A stretch of 64,000 nucleotides of DNA from Taibaiella sp. (GTDB taxonomy: Bacteria > Bacteroidota > Bacteroidia > Chitinophagales > Chitinophagaceae), in NCBI GenBank assembly GCA_019638495.1, contig JAHBTQ010000001.1:1178001-1242000 (forward strand). The letters run 5' to 3'. Positions within the stretch are counted from its first letter, which is position 1; each line of letters begins with the position of its first letter. The translations under genes were made by a program, and so were the position numbers. The notes under the pieces were generated by a model. The model was not told the origin of the DNA. It saw only the letters and a list, made by a program, of their open reading frames with translations, and did not search any database. Positions 17,362 through 26,856 of the stretch are shown piece after piece.

Positions 17362-20300
17362 ATGGCTTACGCTCCGCAACATAAGATCCGCCTGGTTACC
17401 GCAGCATCCCTTTTCGATGGTCATGATGCCTCAATTAACATCATGCGCCGCATACTGCAATCAAGCGGAGCAGAGGTTATTCATCTGGGTCACGATCGTA
17501 GTGTAAAGGAAGTAGTGGATTGCGCTATACAGGAGGATGCAAATGGCATAGCTATTACCAGCTACCAGGGTGGCCATGTGGAGTACTTTAAGTACATGTA
17601 CGACCTGCTGAAAGAGGCAGGTTGTGGACATATAAAGATATTCGGCGGCGGCGGCGGTGTTATCCTCCCTGAGGAGATTGCGGAATTGCACGAATACGGT
17701 ATCACTCGCATCTACTCCCCTGATGATGGCCGTGCTATGGGTTTGCAGGGAATGATCGACGACCTGCTACAAAAATGCGACTTCGCTACCGGCAATCAGC
17801 TCAATGGCGAACCGGGCCATCTTGCAGAGCGCGATGCCAAGTCTATTGCCCGCCTCATTTCTGCTGCAGAGAATTTTCATGACTTGCCGGAGACACAGGC
17901 TGCGCTGAAGAAGATTGGCGAAAAGGCCGCCACTTCAAAAGTGCCTGTGTTGGGTATCACTGGCACAGGTGGTGCTGGTAAGAGCTCCCTTGTAGACGAA
18001 ATTGTGCGCCGCTTCCTGCTCGACTTTAGCGACAAGCATATCGGTATTATATCCGTAGACCCGTCTAAGCGTAAGACAGGCGGCGCCCTGCTGGGCGACC
18101 GTATCCGCATGAATGCCATTCGCAATGACAGGGTATATATGCGCTCCATGGCTACCCGCCAGAGCAATCTTGCAGTATCAAAGCACATTCATGACGCAGT
18201 GAACGTGCTCAAAGCTGCCGCGTTCGACCTCATTATCCTCGAAACTTCAGGTATTGGTCAGAGCGACACGCAGATAACGGACTACTGCGATATGAGCCTC
18301 TATGTGATGACACCTGAATACGGTGCCGCCACACAGCTGGAGAAGATCGACATGCTCGATTTTGCCGATATCGTAGTCATCAACAAATTCGACAAACGTG
18401 GCGCTATGGATGCCCTGCGCGACGTGAAGAAGCAATACCAGCGCAACCACAAGTTGTTTGACAAAGACCCCGATACCATGCCGGTGTTTGGCACCATCGC
18501 ATCGCAGTTCAACGACCCGGGCACCAACACCATGTACCGCAACCTGATGGACATACTGGTTGCAAAAACTGGTACTTCCCTTCGCTCAGACTTCCATGTA
18601 TCAGAGGAGATGAGCGAGAAGATATTTATCATTCCTCCCAGCCGCACGCGCTACCTCAGCGAGATATCTGAGAACAACCGCAAGTACGATAGCTGGGTGA
18701 AAGACCAGGCAGAAACTGCACAGAAACTCTTTGGCATAAAGAAGGCTATTGAAGCGCTGCTGGTAACAGACGTAGAGGACAAAGACAGGCTTGCAAAGAC
18801 ACTGCAGGAAGTATATGCAAAGACAGAGCTGAACCTGGATCCTAGGAACCGCGTGCTGCTGGAAAACTGGGAAGCGAAGAAGAAGAACTTTACTGACGAA
18901 TACTACATCTTCAAGGTGCGCGATAAGGAGGTAAAGGTGAAGACACATACAGAGTCGCTCTCTCACCTGCAGATACCAAAGGTTGCTGTACCACGTTACG
19001 AGGCCTGGGGCGAGATATTGCAATGGGCGCTGTCTGAAAACTTCCCGGGCGAGTTCCCTTATGCGGCAGGTATCTATCCGTTCAAAAGGGTAGGAGAGGA
19101 CCCTGCACGTATGTTTGCCGGCGAGGGTGGCCCTGAGCGCACCAACAAACGTTTTCACTACGTTTCCCGCGGCTTGCCTGCAAAACGTCTTTCAACCGCG
19201 TTTGATAGCGTTACGCTTTATGGTCAGGACCCTGACCATCGCCCGGATATCTACGGAAAGGTGGGCAACTCCGGCGTGAGCGTGTGCTGCCTTGACGATG
19301 CCAAGAAACTCTACAGCGGCTTCAACCTTGCCGACCCTATGACCTCTGTGTCCATGACCATCAACGGTCCTGCACCTACTATCACAGCCTTCTTTATGAA
19401 TGCTGCTATAGACCAGCAGTGCGAGCTCTACATTAAAGAGCATGGCCTGGAGGCAGAAGTAAACAAAAAAATAGACGAGATATACAAAGCCAAGGGTCTC
19501 AGCCGCCCTTACTATAACTCCGGTAGTACAGACAGCGCTCAATCGACCTCACCCTCTCCCTCGGAGAGGGCCGGGGAGAGGTCTGTCTCCCTCCCCGAAG
19601 GCAACAACGGCCTCGGCCTTATGTTACTCGGTGTCACAGGTGATGAAGTGCTGCCTGCTGATGTCTATGCCGATATCAAGGCACGCACCCTCAGCTCCGT
19701 TCGTGGCACGGTACAGGCAGATATCTTGAAGGAAGACCAGGCACAGAATACATGTATCTTCTCTACAGAGTTTAGCCTGCGTGTGATGGGCGATGTGCAG
19801 CAGTATTTCATTGATAAGAAGGTGCGCAACTTCTATTCTGTATCCATCAGTGGCTACCACATAGCTGAGGCAGGTGCAAACCCTATATCGCAGTTGGCCT
19901 TTACGCTGTCAAACGGTTTCACGTATGTAGAATACTACCTGAGCCGCGGTATGCACATCGACGACTTTGCGCCAAACCTTTCTTTCTTCTTCAGCAATGG
20001 TATTGACCCTGAGTACAGCGTCATAGGCCGTGTGGCCCGCCGCATTTGGGCTAAGGCTATGAAGCTGAAGTATGGTGGCAATGAGCGTTCGCAGATGTTG
20101 AAGTATCACATCCAGACATCAGGCCGTTCCCTGCACGCGCAGGAGATCGACTTCAACGATATCCGCACCACACTGCAGGCGCTGTACGCTATCTATGACA
20201 ACTGCAACTCACTGCATACAAACGCATACGACGAGGCTATCACAACGCCTACAGAAGAGAGTGTGCGCCGCGCAATGGCCATTCAGCTCATCATCAACAA

Positions 20301-20802
20301 AGAGCTGGGTCTTGCTAAGAACGAAAACCCGCTGCAGGGCTCATTTATCATAGAGGAGCTTACCGACCTGGTGGAAGAAGCAGTGCTTACAGAATTCGAC
20401 CGCATTACAGAGCGTGGCGGCGTGCTGGGTGCAATGGAGACCATGTACCAGCGCGGCAAGATACAGGAAGAGAGCTTGTACTACGAAACGCTGAAGCATA
20501 CCGGCGAGTTCCCGATAATAGGTGTGAACACATTCCTCAGTTCAAAGGGTTCTCCAACGGTGATACCGGCAGAGGTGATACGCTCTACAACAGAAGAAAA
20601 GGAATTCCAGATAGCTACCGTACAAAACCTGTGGAAGCGCAGCGGCGACAAGAGCGCCGAGATGCTGAAGAAGCTACAGGAAACAGCCATCCACAACGGC
20701 AACATCTTTGAAACCCTGATGGACGCAGTAAAATACTGCTCCCTCGGCCAGGTTACCAAGGCATTGTTCGAGGTAGGCGGGCAGTATAGGAGGAATATGT
20801 AA
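17362..20802 (+). CDS. icmF: Fused isobutyryl-CoA mutase (B12 domain, MeaB-like GTPase, mutase)
   Basis: A 1146-aa IcmF-type enzyme interconverting isobutyryl-CoA and n-butyryl-CoA with adenosylcobalamin. Order: B12-binding domain (residues 1-140; DGHD with His21 as expected cobalt ligand, SYQGGH, FGGGGG), a MeaB-like G-protein chaperone (P-loop GTGGAGKSS near 201, [19 protein letters not shown]), then the TIM-barrel mutase ([32 protein letters not shown]). The ATG at 17362 is preferred over the in-frame TTG at 17332, which lies in the promoter. Around residues 727-745 a palindromic repeat (family C) is read in frame ([15 protein letters not shown]) between YYNSG and LPEGNNGLG, where relatives run straight through. 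The exact substrate is inferred from architecture. Confidence 0.92.
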   Translation: MAYAPQHKIRLVTAASLFDGHDASINIMRRILQSSGAEVIHLGHDRSVKEVVDCAIQEDANGIAITSYQGGHVEYFKYMYDLLKEAGCGHIKIFGGGGGVILPEEIAELHEYGITRIYSPDDGRAMGLQGMIDDLLQKCDFATGNQLNGEPGHLAERDAKSIARLISAAENFHDLPETQAALKKIGEKAATSKVPVLGITGTGGAGKSSLVDEIVRRFLLDFSDKHIGIISVDPSKRKTGGALLGDRIRMNAIRNDRVYMRSMATRQSNLAVSKHIHDAVNVLKAAAFDLIILETSGIGQSDTQITDYCDMSLYVMTPEYGAATQLEKIDMLDFADIVVINKFDKRGAMDALRDVKKQYQRNHKLFDKDPDTMPVFGTIASQFNDPGTNTMYRNLMDILVAKTGTSLRSDFHVSEEMSEKIFIIPPSRTRYLSEISENNRKYDSWVKDQAETAQKLFGIKKAIEALLVTDVEDKDRLAKTLQEVYAKTELNLDPRNRVLLENWEAKKKNFTDEYYIFKVRDKEVKVKTHTESLSHLQIPKVAVPRYEAWGEILQWALSENFPGEFPYAAGIYPFKRVGEDPARMFAGEGGPERTNKRFHYVSRGLPAKRLSTAFDSVTLYGQDPDHRPDIYGKVGNSGVSVCCLDDAKKLYSGFNLADPMTSVSMTINGPAPTITAFFMNAAIDQQCELYIKEHGLEAEVNKKIDEIYKAKGLSRPYYNSGSTDSAQSTSPSPSERAGERSVSLPEGNNGLGLMLLGVTGDEVLPADVYADIKARTLSSVRGTVQADILKEDQAQNTCIFSTEFSLRVMGDVQQYFIDKKVRNFYSVSISGYHIAEAGANPISQLAFTLSNGFTYVEYYLSRGMHIDDFAPNLSFFFSNGIDPEYSVIGRVARRIWAKAMKLKYGGNERSQMLKYHIQTSGRSLHAQEIDFNDIRTTLQALYAIYDNCNSLHTNAYDEAITTPTEESVRRAMAIQLIINKELGLAKNENPLQGSFIIEELTDLVEEAVLTEFDRITERGGVLGAMETMYQRGKIQEESLYYETLKHTGEFPIIGVNTFLSSKGSPTVIPAEVIRSTTEEKEFQIATVQNLWKRSGDKSAEMLKKLQETAIHNGNIFETLMDAVKYCSLGQVTKALFEVGGQYRRNM
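19547..19582. repeat. Family C palindromic repeat inside the mutase gene
   Basis: CCCTCTCC/GGAGAGGG (19552-19570) followed by CCGGGGAGAGGT. The same unit is found at 22881, 49186 and 63800, all on this strand. Here it keeps the mutase reading frame open. Confidence 0.9.
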
Positions 20803-20809
20803 TTGGCAA

Positions 20810-21502
20810 ATGAAACTGCTCACATGGAATTGCAACGGTGCCTTAAGAAGAAAGTTTAAGGCTCTCGAACAGTTCGATGCTGACATCATGGTTATCCAGG
20901 AATGTGAAGATCCCGCAGAGAACAAAGACGAGGAGTATAGGACGTGGGCAAAAAACTTTTTTTGGTGCGGCGACAACAAGAATAAGGGTTTGGGAGTCTT
21001 TGCCAAACCCGGAATCGAATTATTGCGTCACCCTTGGGACGACGGTGGGACAAAACACTTCATACCGGTTAGGATAAACAACTCATTTGACATTATTGCC
21101 GTTTGGGCGCATCAAGGTAGCACAGGCGCTTATCAATATATAGGTCAGTTTTGGAAGTATTTTCAACTTAACAAAGATCGGCTTAGTGAGTGCATCATAA
21201 TTGGCGACTTCAATAGCAACAAAATTTGGGATAAGCCCAAGCGAATTTGGAATCATTCATGCGTCGTAAGAGAGCTAAATGAAATTGGCATCCGAAGCAT
21301 TTATCATGAAATGACCGGAGACTTGCAGGGTGCAGAATCGGTACCTACTTTTTATCTTCAAAAGAATCTCGGCAAACCCTATCATATTGACTACATCTTC
21401 GCATGTTCAACCCGTTTCCCAAACGTGCGCGAATTCCATGTAGGAAATCCCCAAGATTGGTTAGGTGTCAGTGATCATGTGCCTCTGGTTGTTACCCTTT
21501 AG
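20810..21502 (+). CDS. Endonuclease/exonuclease/phosphatase (EEP) family protein
   Basis: A 230-aa single-domain EEP-fold hydrolase. The diagnostic metal and catalytic motifs are all present: TWNCNG (residues 5-10), the Glu in VIQECE, IGDFNSN (Asp/Asn pair), HIDYIF and the C-terminal SDHVPL. It has no signal peptide and no extra domain. EEP enzymes cleave phosphodiesters in nucleic acids or phospholipids; the substrate cannot be read from the sequence. It begins 7 nt after the mutase stop and could be cotranscribed, yet it looks more AT-rich than the mutase and lies at the edge of a repeat-rich stretch, so recent acquisition is plausible. Confidence 0.85.
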   Translation: MKLLTWNCNGALRRKFKALEQFDADIMVIQECEDPAENKDEEYRTWAKNFFWCGDNKNKGLGVFAKPGIELLRHPWDDGGTKHFIPVRINNSFDIIAVWAHQGSTGAYQYIGQFWKYFQLNKDRLSECIIIGDFNSNKIWDKPKRIWNHSCVVRELNEIGIRSIYHEMTGDLQGAESVPTFYLQKNLGKPYHIDYIFACSTRFPNVREFHVGNPQDWLGVSDHVPLVVTL

Positions 21503-21515
21503 TCTTTCACCGGCG

Positions 21516-21587
21516 CAAGTGTGGCGCGTAGCAATGCGCGCAAGCCAACCTGTGCCCCGCGTAGGGAGGCGGTTTGCACCGCCAGTA
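21516..21587. repeat. Family B repeat, copy 1
   Basis: A GGCGCGTAGC start, a GCGC-rich middle and a GGCGGT/ACCGCC hairpin (21568-21583) followed by AGTAA. It recurs in direct orientation at 22347-22421, so the two copies bracket the lipoprotein gene between them. Confidence 0.65.
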
Positions 21588-21644
21588 AGCATATCCTGGT
21601 TAAAAGGTTGTAGATTGCTGATGCCAAAATTCAGGCGAGAGATT

Positions 21645-22334
21645 ATGCGATTTTTGCTTTTAATTCTTTCGGTTTTTATATTCTTAGCGTGTAGTGCGAG
21701 CAAGAATAGAAAATACCCAATGCCCTATCTTGATTCCCGGATTGAAACGGAGAGATTCGTTGACTCTTTAAGGAAAGCCGGCATTGATACAATTTTGGCT
21801 TATCACAAAAAGCATGGTTACAGCACCCGACAGCATTTTGTTTTTTGGATTGCAAAATCCGAACTGCAATTGAGGAACATTAACTCAATGGGTATTTTCG
21901 AAATCAACAATTGGGATATGCTGGGATTTTATCGGAATCAAAGAATATTCACTTTCTACATTGATCATAAAGACGAGATGAGAAGAGATATTAATAGTAA
22001 AACTGAGGTGGTTCAAGTGAACGATTCAGTAACACTACTTTCGGGATTGCCGTCGCACTATCCGTATGTCGATATTGATGTTTTCATTGACACGGTAGTT
22101 GGTAGCCACCATTTGCCATTTGCGATTGAAAGCAATTTGGATAATTGTTCGTTTCACTTTGCTCGACTGATAGAGAGTATTATTTATAACCTTGAGAAGT
22201 CGAGTTATTGGAGTGAGGCAGAACGGAAGCTCAAATATTATCCTAAGCGATATGATCCGACACAAGAAAAGTGGCAAAAATGGGAGCTAGATAAAATCAG
22301 TCGCGGAGAAATTTGGGATGACTACTATCACTGA
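21645..22334 (+). CDS. Hypothetical lipoprotein between direct repeats
   Basis: A 229-aa protein not recognised as any family. The N-terminus MRFLLLILSVFIFLACSAS is a clear lipoprotein signal with lipobox LAC, which is why I place the start at 21645; the longer open frame upstream runs through a palindromic repeat and a second ATG at 21621 is also possible. The mature part is mixed charged and aromatic, with WVAKSELQLR-like and HLPFAIESNLDN segments and a lysine-rich end. It is visibly AT-rich compared with the mutase. It is bracketed by two family B repeats and follows an EEP-family gene. Confidence 0.6.
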   Translation: MRFLLLILSVFIFLACSASKNRKYPMPYLDSRIETERFVDSLRKAGIDTILAYHKKHGYSTRQHFVFWIAKSELQLRNINSMGIFEINNWDMLGFYRNQRIFTFYIDHKDEMRRDINSKTEVVQVNDSVTLLSGLPSHYPYVDIDVFIDTVVGSHHLPFAIESNLDNCSFHFARLIESIIYNLEKSSYWSEAERKLKYYPKRYDPTQEKWQKWELDKISRGEIWDDYYH

Positions 22335-22346
22335 TATTCCCTTGCA

Positions 22347-22421
22347 CAGTTTTGGCGCGTAGCCCGAGCGCCGCGAAATCAGTACACCTCAACCATCGCA
22401 GCGGTTTGTAACCGCCAGTAA
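22347..22421. repeat. Family B repeat, copy 2
   Basis: Starts GGCGCGTAGC and ends in a GCGGTT/AACCGC hairpin (22401-22415) followed by CAGTAA, matching the unit at 21516-21587. Confidence 0.65.
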
Positions 22422-22602
22422 TGAAACAGCCCATTGACTACCCCATAGGGGTAGAAGCTTTGTCGCAACCGCAATACCCCCAACCTAACACCCCACTCCA
22501 TAGGAGTGGAACCGCTACAACATATCCACAAATTACCTCCCGCCGCACGCTATTCCAACCAGCGGCTCTACCTTTGTGCCATAAACCCTAAAAATTACAT
22601 AT

Positions 22603-22801
22603 GTGTCAACCAAAATCAGGACGCAACTGGATTTTCTAACCAAAAGTGTCAACCAAAATCAGGACGAGACAACCGGAAATTTTACCGGAAGCAGCCCGCA
22701 AAAACCGGAAGTAAACCGGAAGTGGGCTAGAATTCAAATAGTTGATAATCAATAATTTGGCAAAAATTCTTCCGCTTTTCGCCCCCACCGGAAAACCGGA
22801 A
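22603..22801. mobile_element. Probable relic of an insertion-sequence end (IS21-like)
   Basis: A 21-bp sequence (22603-22623) is repeated exactly at 22646-22666, preceded by TG, and is followed by six ACCGGAA motifs (22672, 22684, 22704, 22715, 22787, 22795). Repeated subterminal motifs behind a TG start are a feature of IS21-family ends. No transposase gene and no opposite end are visible, so only a solo end would remain. The family assignment is inference. Confidence 0.4.
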
Positions 22802-22880
22802 GTTTCAACAAATCAGTAAACTAAAACCAAACTAATATGCCCTATTACTATACGCAGATACACGGAAGCCACAGCGCTTC

Positions 22881-22912
22881 ACCCTCTCCCAGGGAGAGGG
22901 CCGGGGAGAGGT
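22881..22912. repeat. Family C palindromic repeat
   Basis: CCCTCTCCC/GGGAGAGGG separated by one A, then CCGGGGAGAGGT and a T run. Same unit and strand as the copy inside the mutase. Confidence 0.85.
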
Positions 22913-22949
22913 TTTTTTCCGTACCTTTGTGCCCTCACAAACTAAGCCA

Positions 22950-23027
22950 ATGCGTCTGCTAATCCATACTTCGCAAGTGCGCTCTACCCGGGTAGAGGGC
23001 GTGGCTATGTTCATGCTCTTCTGCTAG
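22950..23027 (+). CDS. Possible 25-aa peptide behind a perfect promoter element
   Basis: An ATG at 22950 lies 20 nt after TACCTTTG (22922-22929), the same spacing as at dnaN and other genes here. The frame encodes 25 residues ending AMFMLFC. It could equally be the start of a lost gene whose promoter survives. No homologue is recognised. Confidence 0.2.
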   Translation: MRLLIHTSQVRSTRVEGVAMFMLFC

Positions 23028-23106
23028 CGCACACGGTGTCGCCGTTCCCAAAATAGGGATTAAGAAGTTTATTATTATTTCATTACACTTTAAAACAACT
23101 ACAGCT

Positions 23107-23658
23107 ATGACAGCTGCTGATAAATATTATTTAAAAGCGAAAGAGAACTATCCATACGAAATGGAGGTGGCGCTGGAGGCGCTTGAATTTGGATTGTCTT
23201 ACGATGATACACATGCCCCCCTACTCACATTAAAGGCAGAGATCTATTTCAGCGACCTTAAGAGACTTTATGCAGCATTGGAGTGCCTGGAGGCTGCCCT
23301 CTATCACGACCCCTATTATACCGAGGCGCATTACCTGTATTTGAGGGTCTTGTTTGAGATAGGCGAAACCGAAAAGGCCGCAAAGCACTTACCTAAAGCG
23401 CTGGCAGTGAAAGGGATAGATAAGGCTAAGGTGTGGCACCAGGAGGCACTGATCCTTGAGCACCATGGTCTGCTGGATGAGGCTATAGAAAAACTGGCGG
23501 AGGCCCAAAAGTATAGCCAGAGTAAAGACGGTTTTTCATTCTATAGTTCCGAGGCCAAGCGCATAAGAAAGAAGTCTAAGTTCATAAATCACGATGCTGA
23601 GGCAGGGGAGGATGCGGACGATGCAACCTCCTCAGCCCCGGCTGAGATGGCCGCCTAA
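23107..23658 (+). CDS. TPR-like helical repeat protein
   Basis: A 183-aa cytoplasmic protein without signal peptide or membrane segment. Residues about 5-150 form four to five helical pairs in TPR style (ALEALEFGLSYDD, AALECLEAALYHDPYYTEAHYLYLRVLFEIGE, ALILEHHGLLDEAIEKLAEA), so it probably binds a protein partner. The end is acidic and low in complexity (EAGEDADDATSSAPAEMAA). No partner is evident; the ABC exporter gene follows after 78 nt and may be separately transcribed from a GACCTTTG element. Confidence 0.65.
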   Translation: MTAADKYYLKAKENYPYEMEVALEALEFGLSYDDTHAPLLTLKAEIYFSDLKRLYAALECLEAALYHDPYYTEAHYLYLRVLFEIGETEKAAKHLPKALAVKGIDKAKVWHQEALILEHHGLLDEAIEKLAEAQKYSQSKDGFSFYSSEAKRIRKKSKFINHDAEAGEDADDATSSAPAEMAA

Positions 23659-23736
23659 GGCTGTTACTTCTTATCGTTCTCAAAATCTGGTTTTCCTGGT
23701 TCAGGCAGCTTGCATTTTCCCGACCTTTGCACCCGC

Positions 23737-25485
23737 ATGAAAGACCTCCGGTCACTAAATAAATACTTCGTTAAGTACAAATTGCGCCTGCTACTGGGCC
23801 TGTTATTTGTCGCCATTTCCTGCAAGTTTGCGGTGATGCCCGGCAATGTGGTGAAGGATGTGCTGGATGAGGTGCAGAAGATGATACGAGAAGGCGGCTC
23901 TGCGGATGCGGTATTCTCTATTGTGTTTAAGGGTGGTATGTTGCTCCTCGGCCTCGCGCTCTTGCGTGGCCTGTTTATGTTTATGATGCGGCAAACTATC
24001 ATCGTCATGTCGCGTCACATTGAGTTCGATCAGAAGAACGAGATCTACGCACACTATCAGAAACTGGATGCAGGATTCTTCAAGTCCAATTTTACCGGCG
24101 ACTTGATGAACCGCATCTCTGAAGATGTATCCCGGGTGCGCATGTACACCGGGCCGTCTATCATGTACTTTACCAACGTTGTATTTCTCGTTATTTTCTG
24201 CGTGTGGGATATGTTGCGTGTAGATGTTACGCTCACATTATGTGTCATAGCGCCGCTGCCGCTACTGGCATGGTCCATATTCTATGTCAATAAGATCATC
24301 TTTCGCAAAAGCAGTAAGATACAGGCCCAGCTATCCGCACTCACCACTACAGCCCAGGAGTCTTATTCAGGCGTCAGGGTCATAAAGTCTTTTGTGCAGG
24401 AGCGAAATATGATGCGCTTCTTCGAGACCAATTCTGAAGCCTATCGGCAGAGTACCATCAACCTATCAGTAACCGAGGCTATCTATTTCCCGGCCATGAA
24501 CATGTTTGTAGGTATCAGCATGCTCAGTACCATCCTCATCGGAGGCTGGTTTGCCATCAAGGGCGATATTTCTACCGGCAACATTGCCCAGTTTGTCATT
24601 TACATCAACCTGCTCATGTTCCCCATTTCCAGTATAGGCATGGTGGCCAGCATGTCGCAGCGTGCAGGTGCGTCGCAGCGCAGGATAGACGAATTCCTGC
24701 AGACGCAGCCGGATATTGTAAGCCCGCCGTCTGCAGTTACTGCCGCTCCCGGTGGCGAGGTAGATTTCACGAACGTCACATTCACCTACAGCAACACCGG
24801 CATTACCGCCCTCAGCAATTTTTCACTACATATCAATCCGGGCGAGAAAGTAGCAATCATCGGTAGAACAGGTTCCGGTAAGTCTACACTAGCGCACATG
24901 TTGCTCCGCATGTACGATCCGGAGCAGGGTAGTGTCATTGTCGGTGGTGTAGATGTTCGAAAATATGATACTACCGCGTTACGTACAGGTATCTCTTACG
25001 CCCCGCAGGAGGCATACCTCTTTTCTGATACCGTCTTTAATAACATTCGCTTTGGGAAGACCCTGGCGACAGAAGCAGAAGTAAAAGAGGCTGCCCGGCT
25101 GGCAGATTTTGAGAAAGATATAGCCTCGTTGCAGGATGGCTACAATACCATGGTGGGCGAGCGTGGGGTGATGTTGAGTGGCGGTCAGAAGCAGCGACTT
25201 GTGCTAGCTCGTGCCCTGCTGAAAGAGAGTAACATATTACTGCTGGACGAGTGCCTCTCTGCGGTGGACACGCAAACAGAGAAGACAATACTTGGTAACC
25301 TCAAAACGCATCTGGAAGGTAAGACAGCTATCGTTATCACCCATCGCATATTCACCAGTTGGACGTTTGATAAGATCATTATCCTGGAGCATGGCGCTAT
25401 TGCCGAGCAGGGTACACATGCCGAATTGATGGAACTGAACGGCCGATATGCAAAACTATACCGGCACCAGACCGAGACGGATTAG
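23737..25485 (+). CDS. ABC transporter, fused permease and ATPase (exporter type)
   Basis: A 582-aa half-transporter of the exporter class that should act as a homodimer in the inner membrane. Six membrane segments lie in residues 1-310, then the nucleotide-binding domain with Walker A GRTGSGKST (about 375), the LSGGQKQR signature (about 479), Walker B ILLLDE (about 500) and the H-loop ITHR. Relatives include MsbA and multidrug exporters; the cargo cannot be assigned. I start at the ATG at 23737, because GACCTTTG (23722-23729, 7 of 8 of the -7 consensus) lies just before it and inside the longer frame. Its stop TAG shares the tetranucleotide TTAG with the stop of the convergent kinase gene. 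Confidence 0.9.
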   Translation: MKDLRSLNKYFVKYKLRLLLGLLFVAISCKFAVMPGNVVKDVLDEVQKMIREGGSADAVFSIVFKGGMLLLGLALLRGLFMFMMRQTIIVMSRHIEFDQKNEIYAHYQKLDAGFFKSNFTGDLMNRISEDVSRVRMYTGPSIMYFTNVVFLVIFCVWDMLRVDVTLTLCVIAPLPLLAWSIFYVNKIIFRKSSKIQAQLSALTTTAQESYSGVRVIKSFVQERNMMRFFETNSEAYRQSTINLSVTEAIYFPAMNMFVGISMLSTILIGGWFAIKGDISTGNIAQFVIYINLLMFPISSIGMVASMSQRAGASQRRIDEFLQTQPDIVSPPSAVTAAPGGEVDFTNVTFTYSNTGITALSNFSLHINPGEKVAIIGRTGSGKSTLAHMLLRMYDPEQGSVIVGGVDVRKYDTTALRTGISYAPQEAYLFSDTVFNNIRFGKTLATEAEVKEAARLADFEKDIASLQDGYNTMVGERGVMLSGGQKQRLVLARALLKESNILLLDECLSAVDTQTEKTILGNLKTHLEGKTAIVITHRIFTSWTFDKIIILEHGAIAEQGTHAELMELNGRYAKLYRHQTETD

Positions 25486-26852
25486 GCCAGCGGAAGCGTT
25501 AGCGTTACAGTAGTACCTGCGTTCGCATCGGCATCCACACTTATTTCCCCTTTATGCAGGCGGAAGATGTTGCGGGTAAGCGGCAGACCAATACCGTAGC
25601 CTGCATATCGCTTGGTATTAGAGGCCCTGAAGAATGGATCATAGATGAATTTCAGTTCCTCGCGGGGAATGCCAATACCTTCATCCCGCACCTGGATGAT
25701 CACTTTTCGTGCACTCACACGAAGAGATACGATCACTGGTTTATTGTCTGAGTATTTGCACGCATTTTCCATTACGTTGCTCAGCCCCAGTTTCAGCAAC
25801 TGGTAGTTACCCGCTATCACCGGGCGTTCGGCATCTTCCTGCATGTCGCCCAGGTCTATCTGCACATTGTTTGCCGGTACTATCTGGTTGATGGTCGCTT
25901 TTACGTCAAACAGCAGGTCGTCAACATTTATGCGCTCCAGGTAGTGTTTCTTCCCGTCAAATCCTGTCTGGGCAAGGTTTAGTAAGCTATCAGTGAGCGC
26001 CCTTAGACGCGCTGCTTCGTTCAGTATTGCTTCCAGCGCTTGTCGGTACTCTTCATTCTCGCGTGGCTTTAGCAGGGCTATTTCCGCCTCGCCATAGATA
26101 GCAGTAAGCGGTGTGCGGAATTCGTGCGATGCATTGCTTACAAAATTGTTCTGGGTTTCAAACGCCGTCTCTAGTCGGCTCAGCATTTCGTTAAAGGTAG
26201 ATGCGAGTTCTGATATCTCGTCCTCCGACTTTGAGTCCTCGAGCCGCTGATTCAGGTTCTCCACACCTATGGTCTTTACCTTGTCAATAATGTCCCTTAC
26301 TGGTTTGAAAGCATGTTTTGAGAAGAATATGCCGGACGTATAGGCCACCAGAATTCCACCCAGGCAGCAGGCCATCATTATCCACCTTAGTTTCCGGGCA
26401 TATCTTATCGCGTCATCATTGCCCGCGCTAATAATGATGATATAAGGTGAAGCATCGTTGTCATAGTAATAGAAGCCGGTATAAAACCGATTGCCGACAC
26501 GTTCATTCGCCGTTTGCTTTTCGGCTAGCTTCTTGAAGAAACCGGCAGATAGTTCCGGTAACAGATTTGCACGGGTAAAAGCTCCCAGGCTATCAGCCGA
26601 AAAGAAGAATTCTTTTTCTGCAGGCAAGGCTTCGAGATGCTGTTCCCTGATGTCGCTATAGAGTTCGCTGATACCCACCTGGCGGTGAGCTAAACGCTCC
26701 TTGGCGTTGATGATTCCGCGAATTTCCAGCCGCTTATAGTAGTCCTGAAAGGCAAATGTGTTCATGAAGAAATAGGCCACGCTGCTGATGACCAGCAATA
26801 TCGTTGCGGCAATGCCAGTAAAGATGAGCGCCGTTTTCTTCTGTATGGTCAT
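25482..26852 (-). CDS. Sensor histidine kinase, HAMP type
   Basis: A 456-aa membrane histidine kinase. Membrane segments at about 8-30 and 157-178 bracket a periplasmic sensor region with no recognised fold. A HAMP domain follows, then HisKA with the phospho-accepting His in SNASHEFRTPL (about residue 241) and a HATPase domain with N box NVMENACKYS, G1 DEGIGIP and G2 GYGIGLPL. It is the last gene of a galE / regulator / kinase set: its ATG begins 4 nt after the regulator stop. The signal is unknown; the gene link to galE hints at envelope or sugar status. Confidence 0.92.
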   Translation of the reverse strand: MTIQKKTALIFTGIAATILLVISSVAYFFMNTFAFQDYYKRLEIRGIINAKERLAHRQVGISELYSDIREQHLEALPAEKEFFFSADSLGAFTRANLLPELSAGFFKKLAEKQTANERVGNRFYTGFYYYDNDASPYIIIISAGNDDAIRYARKLRWIMMACCLGGILVAYTSGIFFSKHAFKPVRDIIDKVKTIGVENLNQRLEDSKSEDEISELASTFNEMLSRLETAFETQNNFVSNASHEFRTPLTAIYGEAEIALLKPRENEEYRQALEAILNEAARLRALTDSLLNLAQTGFDGKKHYLERINVDDLLFDVKATINQIVPANNVQIDLGDMQEDAERPVIAGNYQLLKLGLSNVMENACKYSDNKPVIVSLRVSARKVIIQVRDEGIGIPREELKFIYDPFFRASNTKRYAGYGIGLPLTRNIFRLHKGEISVDADANAGTTVTLTLPLA

Positions 26853-26856
26853 TACA

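Larger units (their letters stand above)
22335..23106. other. 772-bp gene-poor stretch of repeats and relics
   Basis: No convincing gene. It holds family B copy 2, two hairpins (CTACCCC/GGGGTAG at 22438-22454 and CCACTCC/GGAGTGG at 22493-22509), a TAnnTTTG element at 22569-22576 whose downstream ATG is cut by the insertion-sequence-like end at 22603, six ACCGGAA motifs, family C at 22881, a second TAnnTTTG at 22922-22929 with a 25-codon frame, and a perfect 16-bp palindrome CTCTACCCGGGTAGAG at 22982-22997. Confidence 0.7.

Noticed and set aside
21465..21644. N-terminal extension of the lipoprotein frame
   Set aside because: It overlaps the EEP gene end and the family B repeat; the signal peptide starts at 21645.
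22506..22730. 74-aa plus-strand frame in the repeat-rich gap
   Set aside because: It spans a promoter element, the insertion-sequence-like end and ACCGGAA motifs; no coding signal.
22832..23014. 60-aa minus-strand frame
   Set aside because: Contains the repeat-derived TSPRPSPWER sequence and a promoter element of the other strand.
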